Source of the DNA: DASUTB01 sp036374835
GTDB taxonomy: Bacteria; Actinomycetota; Actinomycetes; Jiangellales; Jiangellaceae
Length of the DNA stretch: 38,885 bases
Direction: 5' to 3'
Assembly: GCA_036374835.1 (NCBI GenBank)
Contig: DASUTB010000139.1
Location: 1-38,885, forward strand
The first letter of the stretch is position 1. Every line of letters begins with the position of its first letter. Below the pieces are notes generated by a model, which made no database searches, was not told where the DNA came from, and saw only the letters and a program-made list of their open reading frames with translations. The position numbers and the translations under genes are program-made. Below are positions 23,929 to 32,015 of this stretch, in pieces.

Positions 23929-25296
23929 CTACTGCCGGTACCCGCCGTCGACGGCAGTCTCGTCAGCGAACCGCTGGGCCTTTTCCAGCGCTTCGGCCAC
24001 GGACTGCTGCCCGGCGATGGCCGCGGAGATCTCCTGCGAGACCCTCGTCCCGAGGTCCTGGAACTCAGGGATCGCGACGTACTGCACGCCGACCCATGGC
24101 TGCGGATGCAGCCCGGGCTGCTCGACGTTCACGTTCTGGATCGCGTCGAGCGTGGGCTGCGCGAAGGCGGCGGCCGCCTCCTGGTACTCGGGGATCTCGT
24201 ACGTCGACATCCGGCTGCCTGGGGGGACCCGCGCCCAGCCGAGCTCCTCGCCGACGAGCTGGTGGTATTCCTTCGACGTCGCCCAGGAGACGAACTCCCA
24301 TGCGGCGTCCTTGCGCGGCGACGTCTCGGGGATGGCCAGCGCCCATGCCCACAGCCAGCCCGAGCCCTCGGTCTCGGCGATCGGTGCCGGTGCGTAGGCC
24401 ATGTCGCCTGCCACGGTGCTGCTCTCCGGGTCCTCGAGGATCGCCGCGGCTACCGTGGCGTCGAACCACATCGCGGCGTTGCCCTGGCTGGTGGCCGTCA
24501 GGCACTCGGAGAATCCCGAACTCGGCGCGCCGGGCTGGCCGTACTCGCGTACCAGGTCGACGTAGAACTCGACCGCCTCGGTCGTCTCGGGGGAGTTCAG
24601 GTGGGCGTTCCACTCTTCGTCGTACCAGAGCCCACCGTAAGTGAGGATCATCGTGTTGAGCGGCGCGAGCACCTCACCCCAGCCGGGCAGGCCACGCAGG
24701 CAGATCCCCGCCATGTCGTTCGCGGGGTCGTGGAGCTCTGCGGCGAACTCGGCGACCTGTTCCCACGTGGGCTGTTCTGGCATGGTCAGCCCGGCCTCCT
24801 CGAACAGATCCGCGCGGTACATCAGGAACGACGACTCGCCATAGAACGGCACGGCGAACAAGGAGTCGTCGTACGAGAGCGCACCGCGCACGGCCGGCAG
24901 CAGGTCGTCGACGTCGTAGTCGTCGTCGCCCGCGTAGTCGTCCAAGCTCGCGAGCCAGCCGTTCTCGGCCCAGATCGGCGTCTCGTAGGTGCCGATGGTG
25001 ACGACGTCGTACTGCCCTCCGTCGGTGGCGATGTCCTGCGTCACACGGTCGCGGAGTTCATTCTCGGGAAGGATGACGAAGTCGAGCTCGATGTCCGGAT
25101 GATCTTCCTCGAAGCGCGTGGAAAGCTGCTCGATGTCTTCCATTTGCGGGTTCGCGACGGTGGCGATGGTGACCGTCGTGGTCTCGCCGTCACTGCTACC
25201 GCCACCGGCACCGGAACAGGCGGACGCGATGACCGCCAGCCCGATCCCGGCGGCCACGGCCGCATGTCGGCGGCGAGGTCGCACACTCTTTTGCAT
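23929..25296 (-). CDS. Sugar/polyol ABC transporter binding lipoprotein
   Basis: 455 residues. The signal peptide has a basic start (MQKSVRPRRRHAAV) and a lipobox ending IASAC, followed by a Ser/Gly spacer, so the mature protein is a membrane-anchored lipoprotein. The rest is a type 1 family extracellular binding protein: VTIATVANPQMEDIEQLS, a hinge around YDVVTIGTYETPIWAENGWL, and a ligand-pocket region rich in Trp (GSGWLWAWALAIP). GAGGAGG before the ATG at 25296 decides the start. First gene of the import operon; the family fits sorbitol/mannitol or related ligands, not proven. Confidence 0.92.
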   Translation of the reverse strand: MQKSVRPRRRHAAVAAGIGLAVIASACSGAGGGSSDGETTTVTIATVANPQMEDIEQLSTRFEEDHPDIELDFVILPENELRDRVTQDIATDGGQYDVVTIGTYETPIWAENGWLASLDDYAGDDDYDVDDLLPAVRGALSYDDSLFAVPFYGESSFLMYRADLFEEAGLTMPEQPTWEQVAEFAAELHDPANDMAGICLRGLPGWGEVLAPLNTMILTYGGLWYDEEWNAHLNSPETTEAVEFYVDLVREYGQPGAPSSGFSECLTATSQGNAAMWFDATVAAAILEDPESSTVAGDMAYAPAPIAETEGSGWLWAWALAIPETSPRKDAAWEFVSWATSKEYHQLVGEELGWARVPPGSRMSTYEIPEYQEAAAAFAQPTLDAIQNVNVEQPGLHPQPWVGVQYVAIPEFQDLGTRVSQEISAAIAGQQSVAEALEKAQRFADETAVDGGYRQ

Positions 25297-25318
25297 CAGA
25301 GCCTCCTCATCGAATAAA

Positions 25319-25353
25319 TGCTCGAATGAGCGTTTTTCGAGCACATATGAGCA
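25319..25353. promoter_or_regulatory. Candidate SorC operator upstream of the binding-protein gene
   Basis: TGCTCGAA (25319-25326) and TTCGAGCA (25336-25343) form a perfect 8-bp inverted repeat with a 9-bp spacer, and a further TGAGCA lies at 25348-25353. The 9-mer CGAATGAGC inside it (25323-25331) recurs before the regulator gene at 26556-26564. Confidence 0.7.
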
Positions 25354-25510
25354 CTCCTATTCAAGAGTGGTGAACGCCACACGTCAAGAGTTTGTTGCAA
25401 GAATGAGACAATCGCGTGCACAGATGAGCGGACAATGTGGTCCGATCGGGCTCCGTCCTGCCGAGCCGGGCGTTGGTCCGCAGGTGCAAAACGCGCTGGA
25501 GCGGTACCTG

Positions 25511-26479
25511 TCAGGCCAGCAGGGCGCGAGCCAGAGCCGTGTCGACGATGAGGGTGCCGACGAGATCGGCATGCACCGCGGCGCGGGCCGCGGCGGCCCG
25601 ATGCGCGCCGTAGATCGTCGCGATCACCTCGGGCGTTCCCCTGAGCTGGTCCATCGTCAGTGCGACCACACGGTCGTCGAACCCACCGGCGACGTCGCGG
25701 CCGGCATCGTCGATCAGGCGACCGCTGCACTCCGCCACGGCGCCGCGAGCCGACGCCGCATCACGTTCCGGTCCGGACACGGCGTGCCACACGGTCGAGC
25801 CGTCCGGCGCCCACGAGCCCACCGACACCACGGCCACGTCCAGGCTGTTCGCTCGGTCGAGCGCCCGGGCGATCTCGGGCTGGCGGCGTAGGGCCGCGGC
25901 GGTGGCGGCGTCCTCGACCACGAGGGGGGCGTAGATCGGCAGCGCCTCGCCACCGGACAGCGCCGCGACCGAGCGGACGATCTCTACCGTGCCGGACGTG
26001 GCGCCCGGCACCGTGACCGAGCCGGCCAGCTGGGTGACGGTGCAGGGCGGCAGCTCGCGCAGCTGGCGGACCATGGCTTCGATCGTCCGGCTCCACGTCA
26101 AGCCGAGTACTTGACCGGGTTGCACCAGTTCACCGAGCACGCCGGCGATCACGGCGCCGAGTTCCTCTCGGACGGCGGCATCGGAGGCCTCCGGAGCGTC
26201 CACCACGATCGCCCGGCGCACGCCCAGGTCGCGCTGGACCGCCAACGACAGCGCGTCGTCGATGTGCCCGGGCAGGTCGATCTGGATCTTGATCCAGCCC
26301 TCCGCCCTTGCCCGGCTCAAAATGCGCGTGACCTGGAACCGCGACAGGCCCAACTCCTCGGCGATCTGGACCTTCGAGCGCTCCTCGAGGTAGTACCGCC
26401 GCGCCACCACGCCGGCAAGGACGATCTCGGAGGGCGCCAGCCGCTGACCCGTCTTGGGCGGGCGGCCCCGCTTCGCCAT
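25511..26479 (-). CDS. SorC-family (sugar-binding) transcriptional regulator
   Basis: 322 residues. An N-terminal helix-turn-helix (VARRYYLEERSKVQIAEELG then LSRFQVTRILSRARAEGW) is joined to a large SorC effector-binding domain from about residue 60, with VLGLTWSRTIEAMVRQL and the terminal GTLIVDTALARALL. Family members sense sugar phosphates or polyols. Start ATG 26479 has GAGGAGG upstream. It lies upstream of the transporter operon on the same strand with its own promoter region, and shares the 9-mer CGAATGAGC with the transporter promoter. Confidence 0.9.
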   Translation of the reverse strand: MAKRGRPPKTGQRLAPSEIVLAGVVARRYYLEERSKVQIAEELGLSRFQVTRILSRARAEGWIKIQIDLPGHIDDALSLAVQRDLGVRRAIVVDAPEASDAAVREELGAVIAGVLGELVQPGQVLGLTWSRTIEAMVRQLRELPPCTVTQLAGSVTVPGATSGTVEIVRSVAALSGGEALPIYAPLVVEDAATAAALRRQPEIARALDRANSLDVAVVSVGSWAPDGSTVWHAVSGPERDAASARGAVAECSGRLIDDAGRDVAGGFDDRVVALTMDQLRGTPEVIATIYGAHRAAAARAAVHADLVGTLIVDTALARALLA

Positions 26480-26555
26480 TTCGCCTCCTCGGCCGTACTG
26501 CCGTCGTGATGTGACGGCGCAGGATCGTGATGATCCCGCCGGATGCGAATTTACA

Positions 26556-26564
26556 CGAATGAGC
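26556..26564. promoter_or_regulatory. Candidate SorC autoregulatory site
   Basis: CGAATGAGC, identical to 25323-25331 in the transporter operator, 77 bp upstream of the sorC start. Confidence 0.5.
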
Positions 26565-26621
26565 AAGGAATCCGCTCAGGTGCGCGGCATGGCGCATGCC
26601 GATTCCGGCCACCGCACATGT

Positions 26622-26635
26622 GTGACCAACGGCCC
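26622..26635. promoter_or_regulatory. Possible DosR-like box before the archease operon
   Basis: GTGACCAACGGCCC differs by one base from GGGAC, 4 nt, GGCCC, a variant form of the DosR box. It lies 99 bp upstream of the small coiled-coil gene at 26734. Weaker than the sites at 31.2 and 33.2 kb. Confidence 0.4.
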
Positions 26636-26733
26636 TTGCCGCCTTCCGAGGCAAGGCAGAAGCTGGTAGCGGTGGTGAGATGTGCGCGTCAGCGTACATG
26701 CACAGGGGCGCGAAACTTGCGATGGAGGAAGTC

Positions 26734-26940
26734 ATGTCGCCGTCGCGGACAGAGGGCACAGGGACCGAGATGTATGAGGAACGGATCAGCCGGCTGGAGG
26801 AGCAGGTCGCCGTGCTGAGCGAAGCGGTGCGAGCGTTGGTGCACGGCTTCGAAGATCGTCCGGACGTCGAGCCGGACGAGCACCGGGTGGCCAAGGCCGC
26901 TCGGCAGGCACACGAACTACTGCTCTCGGCCAAGTTCTGA
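26734..26940 (+). CDS. Small coiled-coil protein upstream of archease
   Basis: 68 residues from the ATG at 26734, which follows GGAGGAA. The sequence EERISRLEEQVAVLSEAVRA has a regular heptad pattern, so a coiled-coil dimer is likely. The C-terminal HRVAKAARQAHELLLSAKF is helical. The stop overlaps the archease start by one base (TGATG). I recognise no family. Tight coupling suggests a role with archease/RtcB or in the same stress response. Confidence 0.65.
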   Translation: MSPSRTEGTGTEMYEERISRLEEQVAVLSEAVRALVHGFEDRPDVEPDEHRVAKAARQAHELLLSAKF

Positions 26941-27356
26941 TGCTGGCCCAAGGTCATCGAACGGTGCCGCACACGGCGGACATCGGCGTCGAGGCCTGGG
27001 GACCCAATCGGGAGTCGTGCATCGCCGAGGCGGTTATGGGCGTGGCGGAGTCGTTCGCCGACACGGCGCAGGTGCATCCGGACCGCATGCGCGAGTGCTG
27101 GTTCGCCGAAAGCAGCGATGAGGATCTGCTGGTGAACGTGCTCGACGAAGCGATCTTCTACCTGGACACCGAGGATGAGGTTCCGGTCGACGTCGAGGTG
27201 GAGACCCGGGACGACGGTGTTGCGGTCAACTTCGCGATGGCGGACGCGGCAGCAGTGCGGCATGTGGGTGCGGTGCCGAAGGGTGTGTCGCTGCACGGCC
27301 TGCGGATCGGCCCGGCCGCCGGTGTCTGGTCATGCTCGGTGATTGTGGACGTCTGA
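26940..27356 (+). CDS. Archease-family protein
   Basis: 138 residues. Archease activates the RNA ligase RtcB by promoting its guanylylation. The N-terminal HTADIGVEAWGPNRESCIAE and internal SSDEDLLVNVLDEAIFYLD are family signatures, including the acidic residues that bind metal. The C-terminus lacks the usual longer KAxTYH-like segment but has VPKGVSLHGLRIG in its place. It faces the rtcB gene: the two stop codons are 10 bp apart. In Mycobacterium tuberculosis an archease-like gene (Rv2630) sits next to an rtcB gene (Rv2631) in the DosR regulon. Confidence 0.88.
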   Translation: MLAQGHRTVPHTADIGVEAWGPNRESCIAEAVMGVAESFADTAQVHPDRMRECWFAESSDEDLLVNVLDEAIFYLDTEDEVPVDVEVETRDDGVAVNFAMADAAAVRHVGAVPKGVSLHGLRIGPAAGVWSCSVIVDV

Positions 27357-27365
27357 GATGGATGA

Positions 27366-28793
27366 TCAGCCTTTGACCACAGCCAGGGGCACGAGCCGGG
27401 CGATCCGCCGCGCCAGCCCGGCTCGCTCGCTGATCTCGGCGACGACGTCGACGTCTTTGTAGGCATCGGGCGATTCCTCGGCGAGCCCGCGCCACGATGT
27501 GCCCCGGACCAGGATTCCTCGATGTTCGAGCTGGTTGTGCAGGTCACGACCGTGGATCCCGCGGGCGGCTTGGTGACGGCTGCGGACCCGGCCGGCGCCG
27601 TGCGCGGTGGAATGGAAGGCCGCCCCACCGGGCACCCCGGCGAGCACGTACGACGCAGTGCCCATGGTGCCGGGGATGAGCACCGGCTGTCCGGTGCGGG
27701 CCAGGTCGGCGGGCAGATCGCGGTGGCCGGGTGGCAGGGCGCGGGTGGCGCCCTTGCGGTGCACGCAGAGCGTATGCGGCGAGCCGTCCACTTCATGCGT
27801 TTCGATCTTGGCGAGATTGTGCGAGATGTCGTAGAGCAGATCGAGCGTCTTGCCGGCGATCGACTCGAACACCCGCCGGGTCTCGTCGGCGAGCAGGTGC
27901 CGGTTGGCCCGCCCGTAGTTGGCGGCGGCCGTCATCGCGCCGAGGTAAGCCGTCCCCTCCGGTGAGCTGACCGGGACGCACGCCAGTTGCCGGTCGGGTA
28001 CCGAGATTCCGTAGCTGGTCATGGCCTTGTCCATGGTCCGGACGTGATCGGTGCAGATCTGGTGGCCAAGACCGCGCGAACCGCAGTGGATCATCACACA
28101 TACCTGGCCCCCGGCGAGCCCCATCGCCGCGGCCGCGTCCGGGTCGTACAACTCGTCGACGGCTTGGACTTCGAGGAAGTGATTGCCCGAACCGAGGCTG
28201 CCGACCTGCCCGAGCCCGCGCTCGATTGCGCGAACGCTCACCTGATCGGGGTCGGCACCGGCCACGGCCCCGAAATCCTCACACCGGTCGAGATCACGTT
28301 GCACACCGCGGCCGTGTTCGACGGCGTAGCGGGCGCCACCGGCGAGCACATGCTCCAGTTCGGACCGGGAGCGCAACTTCCATACCCCACCTCGGCCGGC
28401 GCCGCGGGGAATCACGTGGTCCAACCGGTCCATGATCTTGTGCAGCTGACCGAGGACCTGGTGCCTGCCGAGGTCGCGGGCTGCCAGCAGCCGCACCCCG
28501 CAGGAGATGTCGAACCCGACTCCGCCGGGCGAGACGACGCCGCCGGCATTGACATCGGTGGCCGCGACACCACCGATCGGGAACCCGTAGCCCCAGTGCA
28601 TGTCGGGCATCGCGTACGACGCTTCTACGATTCCGGGCAGGGTCGCCACGTTGGCCACCTGTTGCAGCGACTTGTCCTGCTGCGGGTCGGGCAACAGCGC
28701 CCGCGAGATGAACACGATGCCGGGGACCCGCATGGCACCCTCACGTTCGATCTTGAACCGGTACGGTGTTTCCTCGACTACTTTCATTGCCAT
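27366..28793 (-). CDS. rtcB: RtcB-type RNA-splicing/repair ligase
   Basis: 475 residues, full length. RtcB joins RNA 2',3'-cyclic phosphate or 3'-phosphate ends to 5'-OH ends using GTP and Mn2+. Metal- and GMP-binding motifs are visible: PDMHWGYGFPIGGVAATD, GGVGFDISCGVRLL (Asp, Cys), GSLGSGNHFLEVQ, MIHCGSRGLGHQ, LYDISHNLAK and the guanylylated-His region FHSTAHGAGRVRSR. The start is ATG 28793, overlapping the pncB stop as TGATG; ATG 28787 is an alternative. It is the third gene of an HPF-pncB-rtcB operon and converges on archease. Confidence 0.93.
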   Translation of the reverse strand: MAMKVVEETPYRFKIEREGAMRVPGIVFISRALLPDPQQDKSLQQVANVATLPGIVEASYAMPDMHWGYGFPIGGVAATDVNAGGVVSPGGVGFDISCGVRLLAARDLGRHQVLGQLHKIMDRLDHVIPRGAGRGGVWKLRSRSELEHVLAGGARYAVEHGRGVQRDLDRCEDFGAVAGADPDQVSVRAIERGLGQVGSLGSGNHFLEVQAVDELYDPDAAAAMGLAGGQVCVMIHCGSRGLGHQICTDHVRTMDKAMTSYGISVPDRQLACVPVSSPEGTAYLGAMTAAANYGRANRHLLADETRRVFESIAGKTLDLLYDISHNLAKIETHEVDGSPHTLCVHRKGATRALPPGHRDLPADLARTGQPVLIPGTMGTASYVLAGVPGGAAFHSTAHGAGRVRSRHQAARGIHGRDLHNQLEHRGILVRGTSWRGLAEESPDAYKDVDVVAEISERAGLARRIARLVPLAVVKG

Positions 28794-30148
28794 CACCTGC
28801 CACGTCCGGCGAGCTGATCGGCGACATGCTCGCGCAACGAGCTGAGTCGATCGCTGTGTCGTACCCGAATCGGAACCGGGTCGGCGAGCCGGCGTGCGGC
28901 GTCGGGGAGCCAGGCCAGGTCGTGCTCGAACCGCTTGGCAGCCTGCGCCACCGCACCGGCACGGGTCATCTCGATAACCCGGCGACCCGCGCGCATGACC
29001 GGTTCCAGTAGTGGCTCGTGGCCGGGAGGGGCAGGCTCGTCGCGCAGCGCGAGGACATCGCGGTAGGTGCCCGATTCGTCGCGAAAGACCTGCTTGGCAC
29101 CCGGGTCGGTGACCTTCCCTTCAGACAGCTTCATGACCGGACGCTCTCCGAAGGCGACGAGTTTGTACGCGCTGTCCAGCGATGGTGCATCGGCCGATAC
29201 TCCCATCCGGGTGCCGACACCGTAAATGTCGATCGGCGCGGCTTGGCCGGCCAGTCTCGCGATGTCGTCTTCGTCGAGGCCGCCGCTGGCCACGATCTTG
29301 GCGCGGGCCAGGCCGGCGTCGTCGAGCACACGGCGCGCCGACCGGGCGAGTGGGCCGAGGTCACCGGAATCCAGCCGGATACCGACCGGGCCGGTCAGGC
29401 CCAGCTCGTCGGCGACATCGATCGCCGCCCGGACGCCGCCGAGAGTGTCGTAGGTGTCGACCAGGAAGATCGCATTCGCCGGAAAGTCGACGGCGAACGC
29501 CCGGAACGCCGACCGCTCATCTGCGAACGCCTCGATGAAGGAGTGGGCCATCGTCCCGGCCGGGCGGAGCCCGTACCGCCGGGCTGCCTCGACGTTGCTT
29601 GTGGCGGCGAAGCCGGCGACGGCCGATGCCCTGGCGACGCCGATGCCAGCTTCCAGGCCGTGCGTGCGGCGCAAAGCGAAATCGATCAGCTCGGCTTGAC
29701 CTGCCGCGATCCGGCATCGGGCGGCCTTGCTTGCGATCGTCGTCTGGAAGGTGAGCAGGTTCAGCAGCGCGGTCTCGACCAGCTGGGCCTCGGCGATCGG
29801 CGCGGTGACCTCGAGCAGCGGCTCGCCGGCGAACACGACGCGTCCCTCCGGAACGGCCCAGACGTCACCGGTGAACCGTGTCCCGCGCAGGGTCGTCAGC
29901 GATGCCTCGTCGAGCCCGACGGCATCGCGGAGGTAGTCGATCTCGGCGTCGTCGAACCGGAACTCTTCAAGGAAGGTGAGTGCGTCATCCAGTCCTGCGG
30001 CCACCAGGAAGCCACGTCGCGCAGGAAGTTTTCGAGCGAACAGGCTGAACGTCGCCGGCCCGATCATGCGCCGCTTCAGGTAGCTTGCGGCCATCCGCAG
30101 CTCGTACAGATCGGTATAGAGGCCGGACATAGAACACCGGACCGTCAC
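28793..30148 (-). CDS. pncB: Nicotinate phosphoribosyltransferase
   Basis: 451 residues. It converts nicotinate and PRPP to nicotinate mononucleotide in NAD salvage. Family motifs: LYTDLYELRMAASY at the start, FSLFARKLPARRGFLVAAGL, the FALRRTHGLEAGIGVARAS region, TMAHSFIEAFADE, then GIRLDSGDLGPLARSARRVL and ASGGLDEDDIARL of the PRPP site. GTG 30148 overlaps the HPF stop by 4 nt; ATG 30130 is the alternative start giving MSGLYTDLYEL. In M. tuberculosis the DosR-controlled paralogue is pncB2 (Rv0573c), which the context here resembles. Confidence 0.92.
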   Translation of the reverse strand: MTVRCSMSGLYTDLYELRMAASYLKRRMIGPATFSLFARKLPARRGFLVAAGLDDALTFLEEFRFDDAEIDYLRDAVGLDEASLTTLRGTRFTGDVWAVPEGRVVFAGEPLLEVTAPIAEAQLVETALLNLLTFQTTIASKAARCRIAAGQAELIDFALRRTHGLEAGIGVARASAVAGFAATSNVEAARRYGLRPAGTMAHSFIEAFADERSAFRAFAVDFPANAIFLVDTYDTLGGVRAAIDVADELGLTGPVGIRLDSGDLGPLARSARRVLDDAGLARAKIVASGGLDEDDIARLAGQAAPIDIYGVGTRMGVSADAPSLDSAYKLVAFGERPVMKLSEGKVTDPGAKQVFRDESGTYRDVLALRDEPAPPGHEPLLEPVMRAGRRVIEMTRAGAVAQAAKRFEHDLAWLPDAARRLADPVPIRVRHSDRLSSLREHVADQLAGRGR

Positions 30149-30942
30149 ACTGCGGGCCGGATGAGTCCGTAGTGCCCATCGTAGCGACGATAGAGCACCC
30201 GTCCTCGCCCGCTTGCCGGCTCGGCGAAGAACAAGAACGGCAGCCCGGTCGCGTCCAGCCGCTCTTTCGCCTCGGCAACGGTGAGTCGGGGAGCGGGCCG
30301 CTCGCTAGCAGTCAGCGGCACCGCCGCCGTCCGGCCGGCAGCGGGCTCAGGGTCGACCTGAGCCAGCCGATATCCGGTCGGCCCGGCGCGGTAGAGGACG
30401 GCGTCGATGCCGGTGTCCGCATCGGTGAACAGATAGAAGTCGTAGTCGAGCAGGTCCATGTCGAAGGCGGCTTCATCGGGCGTCACGTACGTCGGTGCGA
30501 ACGTCTTGTGCCGGATGACTCGCCGGTCGGCTTGCGGTCTCGGATAGTAGCCGGGCCGCTGTGCCGGTTCGCTGATATGCCGCCACTCGTGCTGCGCCGG
30601 TTCCGGCATTGCGCCCCGGCGAGCCTCCCAGTGGCGTGCCATCCGCTCGAGCCGGCGACGCAGCCGCTTCTCCAGCAGGTCGACCGCCTCGTGGGCATTG
30701 CCCGCAGCGACCTGGGCACGCACGATCCGGCCGTTGAGATCCAGGTTGCCCTGGGCGAGAACCGGCCGTTCGACCGCAGGATCGTTCGACCGGATGAGCC
30801 GAACCCGAGCATGGAGAACCGGCTCGCCGGTGTACCGGGCAAGCGCCGCGACCTTGCGTTTGGCTTCGACCGATGCGCTGTTCGGGATGTCGTCGCTGGT
30901 TACGACCTCGACTTCGGGAAAGGTAGCGGTCCGTCGTGTCAT
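30145..30942 (-). CDS. HPF/RaiA-type ribosome hibernation protein
   Basis: 265 residues from the ATG at 30942. Residues 1-100 are an S30AE-like domain (VEAKRKVAALARYTGEPVLH, then ARVRLIRS and AGNAHEAVDLLEKRLRRRLE). Two C-terminal S30EA-type dimerisation modules follow: one starting KTFAPTYVTPDEAAFDMDLL (about 140-195) and one starting LTVAEAKERLDATGLPFLFF (about 215-260). Two such modules in a row is unlike the usual long HPF, which has one, but like the dormancy-associated mycobacterial protein Rv0079 family. It heads the operon with pncB and rtcB. It likely binds and silences ribosomes in stasis. Confidence 0.85.
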   Translation of the reverse strand: MTRRTATFPEVEVVTSDDIPNSASVEAKRKVAALARYTGEPVLHARVRLIRSNDPAVERPVLAQGNLDLNGRIVRAQVAAGNAHEAVDLLEKRLRRRLERMARHWEARRGAMPEPAQHEWRHISEPAQRPGYYPRPQADRRVIRHKTFAPTYVTPDEAAFDMDLLDYDFYLFTDADTGIDAVLYRAGPTGYRLAQVDPEPAAGRTAAVPLTASERPAPRLTVAEAKERLDATGLPFLFFAEPASGRGRVLYRRYDGHYGLIRPAV

Positions 30943-31158
30943 GGCAACCCATCTCCCGTGCCGCAAATACTTGCCGATGAACTGGCACCCGTCGGTGCGT
31001 GGTGGTGGAAGTGCCGTTCGGGCAGATGTTCCATCTTGGCGATGGTGGGTCTTGCGATCCGTAGATTGCGACTTCCCTGCTCCTCTGCCTCTTCGGCGTT
31101 CCACCTCTTCGCCGGCGGGTGCCACTTTCAGGATGGTCTGGGGCGGTCGGGATTCTCA

Positions 31159-31262
31159 GGGCCCACAGTCCCGGACACCACAGGCCGAAGGTCCCACAGG
31201 ACTCGTCGTCCGGTTCGGTGCCGCAGCCGGGACGGAGGTCTCCATGTAGGGACGGAGGTCCC
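31159..31262. promoter_or_regulatory. Cluster of four DosR-like boxes
   Basis: Four 14-bp sites fit GGGAC/GGGCC, 4 nt, GTCCC: GGGCCCACAGTCCC (31159-31172), AGGCCGAAGGTCCC (31182-31195), GGGACGGAGGTCTC (31229-31242) and the perfect dyad GGGACGGAGGTCCC (31249-31262). The last two are direct repeats 20 bp apart. They lie in the 380-bp spacer between the HPF-pncB-rtcB operon and the phosphoribosyltransferase gene. The rest of the spacer (30943-31158) shows no gene. Confidence 0.7.
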
Positions 31263-31322
31263 TGTCGACCGGCGGCGTTTCGCGTGAAGCTTGATGCAGA
31301 ACTCCGTCGCCGAGGGAGTCTG

Positions 31323-32015
31323 ATGACGATGTTCGCCGACCGGATCGAGGCGGGGCAGCGGCTCGCGAGGAGGTTGGAGTACCTGCGGGGCGAGGAGCCG
31401 GTGGTGCTCGGCCTCCCGCGTGGTGGCGTGCCGGTCGCCGCGGAGGTGGCCGACGCCCTCGGGGCCCCACTCGATGTCATCGTCGTTCGCAAGCTTGGCG
31501 TCCCGTACCAGCCGGAGCTCGGGATGGGCGCGGTCGGTGAAGACGGCATCCGAGTGATCAACGAAGAGGTTGTGCGCATGGCCGGCGTCACACCCGAGGA
31601 CATCGACAAGGTGGAACGCCTCGAGCGGGCCGAGGTCGAGGCCCGGGCGCGGCGGTTCCGATCGGGTCGGACGCGCGTCCCGCTGGCCGGCCGAACGGCC
31701 ATCCTGATCGACGACGGGATCGCCACCGGGTCGACCATGCGGGCGGCGTGCCAAGTCACCCGGGCAACGGGTGCGCGCCGTGTGGTGGTTGCCGTTCCGG
31801 TGGCGCCGGCCGAAGCGGTCCGGTCGTTCCGGAATGAAGCCGACGAGATGGTGTGCCTCCAGACACCGTCCATGTTCTACGCAGTGGGTCAGTGGTACGG
31901 CGACTTCACCCAGGTCAGTGACGCCGAGGTGACCCGGCTGTTGCAGCGCGAATCTGTGCCGCTACCCACCCAAGACGACCCGCCCGGCGACGACCTCGCC
32001 GGCCCGCCGGCCTAG
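31323..32015 (+). CDS. Phosphoribosyltransferase
   Basis: 230 residues, type I PRTase fold. The PRPP loop is AILIDDGIATGSTMRAA, and the N-terminal VVLGLPRGGVPVAAEVADAL and IVVRKLGVPYQPELGMGAV are typical of a group of unassigned actinobacterial PRTases that includes the DosR-regulated Rv0571c N-terminal part. GAGGGAG precedes the ATG at 31323. The gene ends directly against the pcm stop codon on the other strand. Substrate unknown; nucleotide salvage is the family role. Confidence 0.88.
   Translation: MTMFADRIEAGQRLARRLEYLRGEEPVVLGLPRGGVPVAAEVADALGAPLDVIVVRKLGVPYQPELGMGAVGEDGIRVINEEVVRMAGVTPEDIDKVERLERAEVEARARRFRSGRTRVPLAGRTAILIDDGIATGSTMRAACQVTRATGARRVVVAVPVAPAEAVRSFRNEADEMVCLQTPSMFYAVGQWYGDFTQVSDAEVTRLLQRESVPLPTQDDPPGDDLAGPPA

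Noticed and set aside
27987..28817. Long plus-strand reading frame opposite rtcB
   Set aside because: Shadow of the rtcB gene; no recognisable domain.
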